A stretch of DNA of 64,000 nt from Carnegiea gigantea (lineage: Eukaryota; Streptophyta; Magnoliopsida; Caryophyllales; Cactaceae), in contig JAKOGI010000349.1 in assembly GCA_029747015.1 (NCBI GenBank), positions 122,501 through 186,500 of the forward strand, read 5' to 3'. The number at the start of each line of letters is the position of its first letter. Positions within the stretch are counted from its first letter, which is position 1. Below the pieces are notes generated by a model, which was given only the letters and a program-made list of their open reading frames with translations, did no database searches and had not been told where the DNA came from. Shown here piece after piece: positions 1 to 10,789 of this stretch. The translations under genes were made by a program, and so were the position numbers.

Positions 1-1567
1 TTGCATATTAGGGTTTGTGGGCACTACCGGGAGTCGTGAAATGAGCAGCTCTCCTAGCCCAAGGCCTATGCTTACATTGGTCAGCAACGGGGCGACTTCC
101 CATCTGTACCGTCACTGTATAGCACAACCTCCTCGTCTGTTTGAGACCCACTAACTTCCTCCATTGGACTTCCTACTTCAGCTATCCCCGGCTAAGTCTT
201 ACTGCAGGAATCTGCATCTTCGTCATCATCAGTGGAGGAAGTTAGTATCGATGACGCGGACATCACCCATTAACTGCGCACTCTTACCAGGCACCCTAAT
301 TGCAAAATATCCACCCAAGGCGGCACCTAAACATCCCGATACTCAACATCGACGACACCATTAGCAGGCAATTGACCACCCGACACCTCAGCAGTTGCTT
401 CTTCCACAACTGGCTCCTCAATATGTGGCAGACTAGCAGCCACCTGTTCTAAATCGGCCGCCTCAACAGCCGGGACCTTAGCAACAGGCATGTCCACTGC
501 TGTCACTTCGATAGGTAGCACCTCAATAGCCGACACCTTCTCAGGCTACGCCTCCATCCTCGACACCTCAAGAGGCTGCTCCTCAGCAACCGGCACCTTA
601 AGATGCTGCTTCTCAGCAGCAGGCACCTGAATAGGCTACTCCTCACCATTCAGCTCCTCAAGAGGCTGCTCCTTTGTAGATGGCACCTAAATAGGATGCC
701 CCTCATTAGCCAGCACCTCAAGAGGCTGCTCCTTAGCTTAACCTCTCGCTGCTTAGGAGTGACTACCTTTTCTGCACTTTGGGAGTGATGCTCATGCATA
801 CCATGCACATTATAAGTAGCTTACGGTCGACAACTGTCTTCGTCTACACTATTCATTGCACTGCTCGTAGCTGCTACCCCAACCTCATGGTCTGCCGCGC
901 CTGCACCATCATTTCCTTAAAAGTATTCAAGAATGTCTTCATACTTCTGTAGCCTGTCCTTTAAATTACAAACACGACATGTCAACATCTCGGTCTTCTT
1001 GTCCACTGACTTACAGTTCTTCTCTAATCGCAAGTCTGAATGAACATGTCACATGTGCTCCTCATATGATAACACTCCCTGCAAGCACCAACAGCATCAG
1101 AATCTATTCAGACAAAGTAGTAATTCTATTGCAGCGACAACTACAAACCCATTACCTCTTCATCTTCGACATAGTACCTCCACTCAGCTCTCTCCAAAAA
1201 ATTAGTCACAATCTGTTCCTCCTTCTCCTCTTCTATAGGATACAACACTAGGATCAGCTACACATGTTCACAGTTTACAGATAAATATTAATGCATACAA
1301 TCTACCCAAGTTACCAAACTTTTAAACCTTTGATGGAAACAAAATCAACACATACCTCTTCCTTCTTCAATCTGGCTATAAGGGCATATGCATCTTAACG
1401 CCCCTCATGATCCAGGACATCCTAATTGGCTATTTTTAGGAACCTTGTCTTCTCATGGTTATAGAATTGTGTTGTATGCTCACAAAACCACACCTAAAAA
1501 TTCCACACACATCACTAAAAACACACAGCTGCAAACAATGACTAAACATTCACAAGCAAACAATCAG
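1..1567 (-). pseudogene. Downstream half of a broken transposon-type gene (tentative PMD/Ulp1 class)
   Basis: Seen: on the minus strand short open stretches separated by stops. One near 1250-1140 is acidic (reads IEEEKEEQIVTNFLERAEW), one near 1080-960 looks like a coiled-coil exon, then comes the acidic decapeptide repeat block (322-741). The sequence ends abruptly at the gypsy LTR at 1568 and appears to continue on the far side of that element from 22876, where minus-strand sequence resembles the helical core of plant mobile domain/Ulp1-associated transposon genes. Inference: this is the C-terminal part of that gene. It is heavily decayed, and I recognise no peptidase C48 catalytic motif here. 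It could equally be an unrelated degenerate transposon tail. Bases 1-321 hold nothing else recognisable. Confidence 0.3.
322..741. repeat. 30-bp tandem repeat encoding degenerate decapeptides
   Basis: About 14 units of 30 bp. Units recur in register at 382, 412, 472, 502, 532, 562, 592, 622, 652, 682 and 712, typified by the core CACCTCAAGAGGCTGCTCCT. A multiple of three, so each unit is ten codons on the minus strand, giving acidic peptides such as EEQPLEV and AVEAADLEQV. The unit at 352 is shifted by two bases, and stop codons interrupt several units, so the array is no longer one reading frame. Confidence 0.8.
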
Positions 1568-3982
1568 TGTAACACCCCAAATATACATAATTCACTGTTT
1601 GCGTTCTCATCAATTAACATAATCAATTAGTAGTGATATCCCAAATGATTAAGGCGTTACCGCCATCCAAAAAGGATAAGGGTTGACTTAAAAATAATTA
1701 AACATAACCAAGCTGAACATCGTTACCACCACACGACATTTGTAAAGGCAAGCCATCAATCCAACATCAACAGTAACTAATGATCTCATAGTTTATATCA
1801 AAATATAATAACTTTTAGCATAGTATATAGTTCTAATATCAAAATATCTCACAACACAGTGCTCAAAACATTTCAGCACTAAAACACCACTATTCCTTTT
1901 AGACATTCCTGCTCACTTTTCTTCTCCAGTCAGCCTTCCAGCCGGAGGGCGATTCACTGAGCATTTCCCTAAAATAAAACATGAAAAAATTTCTAACTGT
2001 GAGATGAAAATTAGTACACGCATTTCCGTATTATTAACTGCATACTGAAAAACTAGTTGGGCCTGCATTGCAATTCATTTTAGTTAAAAACAGGGAATGA
2101 GATGAATATAAAATTGCATTGCTAATTATTATCTGATAGTGGACCCCTGGTAACTGTTACGTCCTGAAGATAGGTGTACACTTGCCAAGCCGATTGGGGG
2201 ACCTGGCCTGAAGTTGCACGGATGACTGAAGGATAACGTCCTGTAACTGATAACTGGTGGGGTCGCTAATGATGTGATAAATCACTGATTAAACTCATTC
2301 ATTGATATACTTACCAAACATTATAATTTTGATAAATATGTGCTGTTCTCTAAAGATACAGACAATGAACATACCTGGGACTTTTAATGAAATGTCACTG
2401 AGTATGATTATGCACAAAAGGGGAAGAAATGATAGATTAGGCGCTGATTCTGTACAAAATATCGTTATAGGAATATATAGTTAGCAAATATATTTATTTT
2501 CATAGTTAATACTTTAGTAAAAGAAAAGTAAGGGCGTAATAGGGGTTAAAATAAATGACTCGTAACCTAATCTCCCGATCTCCATTTGAGACCTAATTTC
2601 CCGATATGGAAAGCTTAAGAAGTCCCGAAAAACATTCATTTATAGCCTTTTCCGCGGACCTTGGATTGAGGCAATTGAAAAGGCATTTGAAAACTAACTC
2701 ACTGAGCTATCTACCCACTAAAAATCATAATTTTTGGTAGGGCCAATCATTAACAGTTTATTGACAAAGCTTGCCCTGCTTTCTTTCATTTTCCAGCCCT
2801 CACTGTCATTGCTTTCTCCTTTTTTTTAACACAAATCCTCATCTAAAATCACTCCTTAAGATCATGTGACAAAGTTCTGTCCTTCCCATCACCATACAAA
2901 GCCATCATACTCAATTTCACTTTATAATCATATACATCAAAGACTTATTTCTCAATCAAATACACACAAATGCCATGCTTGCCATTAAAGAAAAGCTAAA
3001 CCTTGCATAATCATTAAAATCCTAACTTTTGGCCAACTTACTTCCTCTTCATCTTATCCAAGATCACCAAAAACACCCTTATAAACATTATTAGAGATTA
3101 AAGCCACTAAATCAAATATAAACAATCCAAGAAACACATACTTCCCACCTTAAGCTTGCATGCTCATGAATAACCCTAAGCCCTAGCATGATCAAAACTC
3201 AGTCAACAATTAAAAACATCAAAATAACTCTTGTTTCCATCCAAAAAAATGATCAAAACTCAAATCAGCATAAACAAGAATCAAAATCAAAAATCCAAAG
3301 AAAACAAGCTTAGGGTTACTCACTTTGAACTTGAAAAAAAGTAGAGATGGATGTGATGTTTGGTGGTTTTGAGGATGGAGGATGGTAGCTAGTGATACTA
3401 GGTTGTCGGGGGGGTTGGAGGCAGCCAAGGATGGTCAGAAACTTGCTAGAAAACACCAGAACAGTGGCTATAGTTAGGCTGGCCGTGAGGTTAGAGAGGG
3501 GTGGGAGAGAGATGAGGTTTATGTTTTGGTTGTATTTTTTTGACTAATCTACATGCTTGGCTGAATTTTTGTCTTCAAGAATGACTTTTAGCTAACCATG
3601 GTTAAGTTTAACTCATGGTAATTAGCTAGGTCAATATGAAAACTTGTTGGGCTTCAAATTGGGCTGAAATAAGTTGGGTTTCGAAAATAAAACGCTTCGT
3701 AGCGATAACGTTTTTTGCATAACCCAAAATTAAATTTTTGTAATATTACGGAAAACAAAATAAATTACTTAGATATTAAACTTGTTAGGGCCTAGTATCA
3801 ATTCCTCCAAAGTTTTAGGGAATAATTAAATAAGTAAATAAAATCCGAATTGCCAAGTAAGGGCTCAAATGAAATTATTATTTTTTTCCTCCGAAATCAT
3901 GAAATGCGATAAATGAATATGAGAAAATCATTAACATGAGGTAATTAAATAAATAAATATGATTTAGGGTTGGGCTATTACA
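1568..3982 (-). repeat. 3' LTR of outer gypsy element
   Basis: 2415 bp, matching 20356-22875 along its length (for example the GGACGGCGGTAACGCC-like block near the 3' end). It lacks roughly 100 bp present in the partner LTR around 21433-21540; here the sequence passes straight from the AACATTCATTTATAGC block into CCTTTTCCGCGGACC near 2645. It contains the perfect palindrome TAACCATGGTTA at about 3594-3605, degraded in the partner copy. It encodes no protein that I can support. Confidence 0.85.
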
Positions 3983-3999
3983 GTCTTCCTCCCTTAAAG
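3983..3999 (-). promoter_or_regulatory. Polypurine tract of outer gypsy element
   Basis: The minus strand reads CTTTAAGGGAGGAAGAC immediately upstream of the 3' LTR start TGTAATAG. The matching site of the inner element is at 13751-13767. It primes plus-strand DNA synthesis in the family. Confidence 0.75.
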
Positions 4000-5363
4000 A
4001 GTTTCGTCCTTGAAACTTATGAACTTTATCATGTCATGCAAGATTACCTCAAATAAATATGGGTACTTGGCTTTTATTTCTTCGTCGGTCTCCCAAGTGG
4101 CTTCTTGGGAGGTATGGTTTGTCCAAAGTATCTTGACTAAAGGTATCTGCTTGTTGCACAGCTGCTTAGCCCTGCGATCTAGTATTTGGAGTGGACGCTC
4201 CTCATATACTAGATTCTTAGTGATTTTAATAGGTTCAGATATAATAGTATGGTCCGGATCTCGAATATACTTCCTAAGCTGAGAGATGTGAAACATGTTA
4301 TGCATGTGTTCTAGTTCTGGCAGAGCCAGTCAATATGCTATAGGATTTAACTTTTCAATGATTTCACAAGGTTCAATCTATTTTGGACTCAATTTGCCTC
4401 ATACTTTGAACCTCTTGATACCTCTGGTTGGCGAAATTTTCAGAAAAACTTTATCGCCTCCAAAGGCCTTATTCTTTTGTTTGCATAACTCTTTTGCTGA
4501 CTCTGGGCAATCCTAATATGCTCCCGAATCTTTCTTATTATTTCAATGGTTTCCTGGTTCATTTCAGGACCTATGATCAAGGCCTTACCCAACTCACTCG
4601 AGCATAGTAGGGTTCTACATTTTCTCCCGTATAAAGCCTCAAACAGGGCCATTTTGATAGTGGATTGATAGCTATTGTTATACAAGAACTCCACCAGTGG
4701 TAGATCGTCTTCCTACTTCCCTTAGAACTCCAATGTACATGCTCTTAACATGTCCTCTAGAATTTGATTCACTCTTTCAGTTTGCCCATCTGTCTCAGGG
4801 TGATAAGAGCTACTAAAGTTCAATTTGGTCTCAGAGGCTTTTTAAAGTACTTGCCAAAAACGGGGTTGAAATCTTTGATCCCTGTCTGATGCTATGTCTA
4901 AGGGAATCCCATACAGGCGGACTATCTTCGTAACATACAGTTGGGCTAGTTTTTCAACTCCCCAAGTATCCCTAATTGGCAGAAAATAGGCCGACTTGGT
5001 AAGCCAATCAACTATAACCCATATAGCATTCTTCGTTGAGGCAGAAAGGGGTAATCCCATAACGAAGTCTATTGAGATTGAAGCCTACTTTCAAGTGGGA
5101 ATTTCTAGGGGTCGTGGTCCACCCACGGGACACTGATGCTCTGCTTTAACCTTCTGGCAGGTTAAACACCTGTCTTTGTATTTTGCAACCTCCTTCTTCA
5201 TATTATTCCACTAGAAGTATTTGTCTTAAATCGCTGTACATCTTGATGCCACTTGGATGCACCGAGTAGTGAGTATTGTGAACCTCCTCTAGGATCTGTT
5301 TCCTCAATTCCTCATTTTTGGGTACACATAGGCGATTCTGGAATCGCAGGGTCCCATCCTCAT
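3994..5363 (-). pseudogene. Gypsy integrase with chromodomain-like C-terminus (3' end of pol)
   Basis: Joins retroelement DNA to the host genome; the C-terminal chromodomain of this clade can target chromatin. In minus-strand order: an H2C2 zinc-binding segment (HNTHYSVHPSG near 5280, then CLTCQKVKAEH near 5160), the catalytic core with Asp in VDWLTKSAYFLPI (~5000) and SDRDQRF (~4880), Glu in the HPETDGQTERVNQ block (~4800), and a tail ending VKILWTNHTSQEATWE then AKYPYLF (4130-4050), which resembles a chromodomain. Several stops and frameshifts interrupt it (for example near 5190, 5080, 4850 and 4720), so it is not functional. It starts flush against the LTR of the inner element at 5364, and everything upstream in pol back to the beginning of reverse transcriptase is missing. 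Confidence 0.85.
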
Positions 5364-8300
5364 TGTAATAGCCCGACCCTAAATCATGTTTATTTATTTA
5401 ATTAAGTTATATTATTAATTTTTCACATTTATTTATTTCATTTATCATCCCAGTTGGAAGAATTCATTTGGGGCTCCACTTTGCAATTCGAGTTTCATTT
5501 ACCGAAAATAATTTTTCAGAAAAATTGATATTAGGCCTCAATAATTATGATTTAAAAAGATTAAATTATTTTTCATGATATCACATTTAATTTCAAACTT
5601 TTAAAATTTTTTTTAAAAAAATTAATTAAATTAATCGCACCCGATTTGAGATTTTTCACAAACCCGAGCTCATTTAAGGCCAATTTCACCTAACAAGTTT
5701 CTAATCCATTTGCTTCACTAATTACCATCATTAGACCCTAAGTACAATGAGCAAGATATTTGTTTTGGGAGCTACAATCTCAGCCAAGTTTACTTGGATG
5801 ATTTTCATCCAAGTAAACTAAGCTTGCAAAGGAAGACTAAAGGCAAGACTAGTCTTCCTCTCTCTTCCTCTCTCTTTCCTCTCACTTTCCTATCCATTTC
5901 TCTACCCCCATGGGCAGCCCTTGCTGCCACCACCACATCCACCAGCCACCACCACCAGCCGGCCGGCCACTACCCCGTCAACCACCAGCCACACCTACAC
6001 CTCTCACAAACATCAAACACCATCTCCACTCTCTTGTATTCAAGCTCAAAGTGAGGTAAATCCTAGTCTAATCAAGTTTGATTTTTGATTTTTTATGCTG
6101 GATTTGGTTATCGATCATGGTATTTTGATATAAACAAGTGTTATTTGATATTTTGGTTGTTGATTATGCTTGAGAGCAAGTAAAGATTGAAATTGTGCAT
6201 CAACAAGTAAGCTTAAGTTAAAGTGATGGATTTGGTTTATTTTGTATTTGATTTGGAGATCTTTATCATCATAAATGATTAGGATAATGTTTATGCTGAT
6301 TTATATAAGTTATGGAGTGATTTTAGTGGGGGGTTATGTGAAAAAAAATTGCAAAGATGTTATTAGTGAGCTGTAAACGCACCTGAAATACGGCTGAATT
6401 CGGGATTAAACTGGTACTGTTTGGTACATCCAAAATTCATGATTTTTGGTGTAGTGATATCTTGATGAGTTAGCTTTCAATAGGATTTGGAATTACTCAA
6501 TTTTGAGTTGTGTGGACATAGTTATGACCAATTTACTCAAGACTGTGTAGAATACATTGAAACTAGGAACTGAACTGGAATAGTAAATTTACGGAAAAAC
6601 TGGTATTGATTGGGTCACTGAAAAATTATGATTTTTTGTGTGTGGATAGATCAATGAGTTATATTTTAAATGCCTTTTGAATTGCCATAATCTGAGTTCT
6701 GTGGAAAATGTTATGGTCGTTTTGCTACGACTGCGCAGATTGGACTGAAATGGTGCATGTTTGTGTTCTACTCTAATTTTAGGGACCTTACTGTGTGAAT
6801 CATACTTGGTGTCCCGAATAAATATTTTAGTGGACATTATGAGCTTTTCATATTGGGGATTTACATCGTATTTGGAGGCTGGGAGTGAAAGATATGGATT
6901 TTCTAATGCAGACCATCAAACGGTAACATGAGTGAATGCAGAAATCGAGACATTTGGAAATATTTTCAGAAGTTTCTATACAATTATGGGTATTGCAAGG
7001 AAATTACAAATTGTAGTGAGTTCAACAAGTTTGTTATTGCGTAGAATCTTACTTGTGTTTGAGAACCGAGTTAAGTGAGCATGAAAATGAAATTTGGGAA
7101 GTAAGCGGAGTAACAACTCAAAATCAGTGTCCTTTGGACCAAGTTAGGGTGTTATATGAGTTTTTATGAACCTCACAGCACCCCTTATGGCATAAACCAT
7201 TTGTCACGCATTTAAGAAGCATTAACCATTCTATTATCCATTTCAGAAGCATCACACTTTTCATTATCCATTTTAGAAATATAAGAAACCTATATTTCAT
7301 GTATATCAATTACAATCCTTTTCATTATCACCTCAATCATTTTCATTTGGTCTATTTTGCTTCAATTTATTGTATTTCAAGTTCAATAATCCTAACTGAT
7401 TTAAATCAGTTCATTTTGGTTTAACTTGTCTTATATTGAATCAAAATCAGTTTATTATATTGAAATGCACAAGTTATGTATCCCATTTCATTACTCAATT
7501 TCTATTACACCTACTTTTACTTACTCAATCATGCGAGTAACGATCATTTACTGACTACATATACTTACAGTGACATTTATGAAACAGAGTTGAGGCCTAG
7601 TTTATCATTTCCATTGTGCATAAGTATTATCAAGTGAAATATCATTTTAAAGACTTCAGGTACGTCCATTGCCTGTATCTTTATAAATCAGAGTTTATTT
7701 ATCAAAGTATCATGTTTGGTAAGTATATCAATGAATCAGTTTATACAGTGATTTATCAGTTAATTACTGACCCCGTCAGTTATCATCTATAGGGCTTACG
7801 GCCTTCAGTTACCCGCGCGGCTTCAGGCCAGGTCCCCGATCGGCTTGGCAGGTGTACACCTATCCATAGATCGTAACAGTATCAAGGGGTTTACTATCAG
7901 ATAATAACTAGTAATGCAGCTTTATATTTATCTCATTCACTGTTTTTAACTTAACGTGAATTGCAAAGCGGGCCCAACTAGTGTTTCAATGATCATTTAA
8001 CAATTCAGGAATGTATGTACTGAACTTCGACTCACAGTTCGAAATGTTTTCATGTTTTGTTTTAGGCAAATGCTCAGAGAATTGCCCTCATGCTAACAAA
8101 TCAGCTAAAGAAAATAAGTGAAGTAAGGAAATCCAGGTGGATCAGAAGTAATGCAGTATATACATACCTTAACGCTGTATATTGAATTCTTCTGTGGATG
8201 AAGATGTAGACTATATAGTGGTTTATTTTACTATGGTTTATAAACCCTTCATTGGTTAACACTTAATGTGAGTGTATATGTTTGAGGTTATGCTTAGCTA

Positions 8301-8451
8301 TATTATTTATAGCACTCATGTTTCAAGTCTTGTCCTTTTGGACGGCGGTAATGCCCCTATCATTGGGTTATCTAGATTATTATTAAGGGATTTATGAAGG
8401 AGGATATAAATAGTGAAATATGTTTAATTTGGAGCGTTACAGATTCGGTAT
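5364..8451 (+). repeat. 5' LTR of inner gypsy element
   Basis: 3088 bp, TG...CA ends. Contains a 15-bp stem hairpin at 5787-5819 followed by a CT-rich leader (5850-5890) and an 86-codon open frame (5794-6054) of low-complexity Ser/Pro/His sequence that I do not regard as a gene. It aligns with 13768-16850 with scattered substitutions, mostly transitions. Confidence 0.9.
5787..5819. other. Perfect 15-bp hairpin in LTR, 3-nt loop
   Basis: AGTTTACTTGGATGA, loop TTT, then TCATCCAAGTAAACT. It recurs unchanged in the second LTR at 14195-14227, just before the CT-rich tract. Its role is unknown; a location near the start of the transcribed leader is inferred. Confidence 0.75.
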
Positions 8452-8454
8452 CAA

Positions 8455-8468
8455 AGCCAGGTTGAGAT
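8455..8468 (+). promoter_or_regulatory. Primer binding site (degenerate) of inner gypsy element
   Basis: TCGGTATCAAAGCC, three bases after the LTR end. It is a decayed form of TGGTATCAGAGCC, complementary to the 3' end of initiator-Met tRNA; the better preserved copy is at 16855-16867. Confidence 0.75.
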
Positions 8469-10409
8469 TTTCTTTATGGGATATGGATTATAGAGTTAAG
8501 ATACTAAGAAAGTTTGTTAGTGAGGAATGAAGATTATTATGATATCATTGGAAAATTGTATGAAATGTGTATCAGATTATGATGACAATATTCTTCTTTG
8601 TCAGATGGATCCATACAATGTGTATATAGTTTGATCTCAAGCATCAAATTTGAGGTGATTTTTTTACAACAAGTTAAAGGTGTTCCAATGCATTTAGATA
8701 TGTATGGTCATATGAGCCACCCATATGATTGGTATGCCATTCTTTTAGCTTGAATTGTTTATTTTGGAGATGTAAACCCTTGTACTCCGGGCGTGTAGTC
8801 CGTAGAGTTGTGGTCTCCGGCGTGTAGTCGTTGAGTTTGATCTGGTATCCTTTTATACTGCTATTCATTGCAGATGATGTGACGTAAGGCTTTAGGCGTG
8901 GGAATTGGCCAGTTTGCAGGCGAAACTCTATCCGTTTCGACCCAGAAATTTCAGAATCATTAAGACTCGTAGCCCTTGGGTTGGGGGTTGTTACAAATGT
9001 GTTCTATGAAATGCCCTTGACTCATTTTGAGGTTAAATATATAGGGAAAACCAAGTATGGGCGGAATACACAAGTTCAATCAACATAGCAGTTTTGCTCA
9101 GTGCATAAGGACTGACATTGAGGTAACCTTTGTTTATAATCAATATGATTTACGCAAGGATTTTCCATCCTGACCTTAAGTTTAAGGAGATATCTTTTAT
9201 ATGAATCAAGTTTCAGTGGATTAGAGGTCATTTGGTCATTCAAAACTATTAGACAAGTCAAGGTCTACAAAGTTGGCAGACTCCTAATGCACAAGGTCTG
9301 AGTTTAGTCCACTTACAGGCCATACATTCCATTAGATAGAGATGTTTTAGTTATTCTATATCAAAGTTCAAAAAGTAGGCTTTCCAATGGCCCATGTTGT
9401 AATACATTTGGAGACCAGTGGCCAATGAAATTCAGCCTAGAAGTCTGATGGTACAGACTGTTCAAGTCAGTAGATACATGTAATTTTGAGCTCATATTTC
9501 CTCATCATATGGGTGCCATTTTGTGCGCTTCTCGAATCCAAGTGGCAATTACTTCAATATGCTTCATTGATTGCAGATATTTTCTTCTGTAACCCTAAGA
9601 ATTTCATCTAAGTGTGCTATATGGGGTTTCTTGATATAGTATCCCCTGAATTGTAAGATTTTGGAGAGGCTTGTTCTATGGTACATAAGTTTGAAACCAT
9701 TGACTACAGACTATCCCATATAAGAGAGACAAATGACACTTAAAAGAGACATTTTGCTTCAATCCATTGCAATTCAAGGCTTGCTTAAATTGCTCAAACT
9801 TTTGCAAGCAGTCCATTGACTCCATCTCCATTTGTGAAGTAGACATTACTCTAGAAACTATTTCACTGCACCTTTTGATAATATATCATCTGCCATTGTC
9901 CTTGTTGGATTATCAACTATTGGATACTCCTCACTTTGACCAGGGGCTTCATCTTTCTGTCTTCACGACATCTCCCCATCCAGTTGCATTATCAGTCACT
10001 CTCATGTTACATCTACATCAGTTCTGGTCACCTTTTCCTATTTTTTAAGAGCATAATTGTTACTAGTAGCTGGATTATGATTGGGTTGCACCCATGTCAA
10101 TAGATGATAATTTTGTCTATTAACAATTTTGTAGCACGCTTGAATAGAAGGTAGATCTTAACTACACTTTGTATAAAGGTTGGTTATTATCAAACTAGTG
10201 GAATCCATTGCGAAGGGAAATGCAATGTGTCTACCTTTTTGGCTGGTCCAATGTAAGTTTCCTATGGAAGATCACTTGCATAAAGCTTCAGTTTGACAAC
10301 CAAAATCTTTGCCATGTATTTGGATTACGTCAGTGAGAAATTTTGGTGGGCTACTGCCTCTTAGAAAAATGCCTTCAGCTGATTCAAACTAAAGAACTCT
10401 AGAGTGCAA
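8469..10409 (+). other. Leader and unassigned spacer of inner gypsy element
   Basis: The first 340 bp match the leader copy at 16868-17210. Around 8787-8840 a short duplicated motif (GGCGTGTAGTC) occurs twice. Beyond that to about 10400 I find no recognisable protein domain on either strand; open frames are short and unsupported. The 5' half of gag, expected here, is missing or unrecognisable. Confidence 0.5.
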
Positions 10410-10700
10410 AGTATGACCCAGTGCAACCTTAAGAATGGATTCGAGGAGTGGAGAAAGTTTTCACTGTAATAGAGATTCCATGTGATAACAGGGTGAACAT
10501 TGGAACATTTCATCTAACTGGTGAAACCGATATTTGGCGGAACATTGTTAAGAATAGGCTCTTAGGGCCTGACTTCACTTCGAGTAGATTTCCAGAAGAA
10601 CTAATCACAACACTCCAGATTGCTAAGTGGGAACTGACAAATGCACATGGTGCGGTAGCCCAGAGCACCTCACTGCCTGTTTCTAAAAACTGAAGGCTAT
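10410..10700 (+). pseudogene. Gag fragment of inner gypsy element
   Basis: Structural capsid protein remnant. The stretch EWIRGVEKVFTVIEIP, followed by VNIGTFHLTGETDIWRNIV, aligns with the outer element gag (EEWVRGIEKIFTVVEVP at about 18700), a retrotransposon gag signature. An in-frame stop precedes it, and the zinc-knuckle region that should follow is absent or unreadable: the next recognisable block is the protease about 100 bp further on. The distance from gag to protease is therefore much shorter than in the outer copy, suggesting an internal deletion. Confidence 0.75.
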
Positions 10701-10789
10701 TGATAGGGGCTCTTACTTTCAAGGCCCATAGCTATAGCAAAGGCTTATGTGTTGAGCAAGAAGGAAGCTGACATCTCTAGTGCAGTAGT

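Noticed and set aside
322..741. CRISPR-like array
   Set aside because: Units are contiguous 30-bp repeats without spacers, in plant DNA.
5794..6054. Identical 86-codon ORF in both inner gypsy LTRs (also 14202-14462)
   Set aside because: Duplication follows from being in an LTR. The protein is low-complexity Ser/Pro/His/Leu with a hairpin at its start and has no domain; the outer LTRs do not keep it.
8961..8994. TTGGGTTGGGGGTTGTTACA as another LTR end inside the inner gypsy element
   Set aside because: No matching LTR start, partner repeat, primer site or target duplication found around it.
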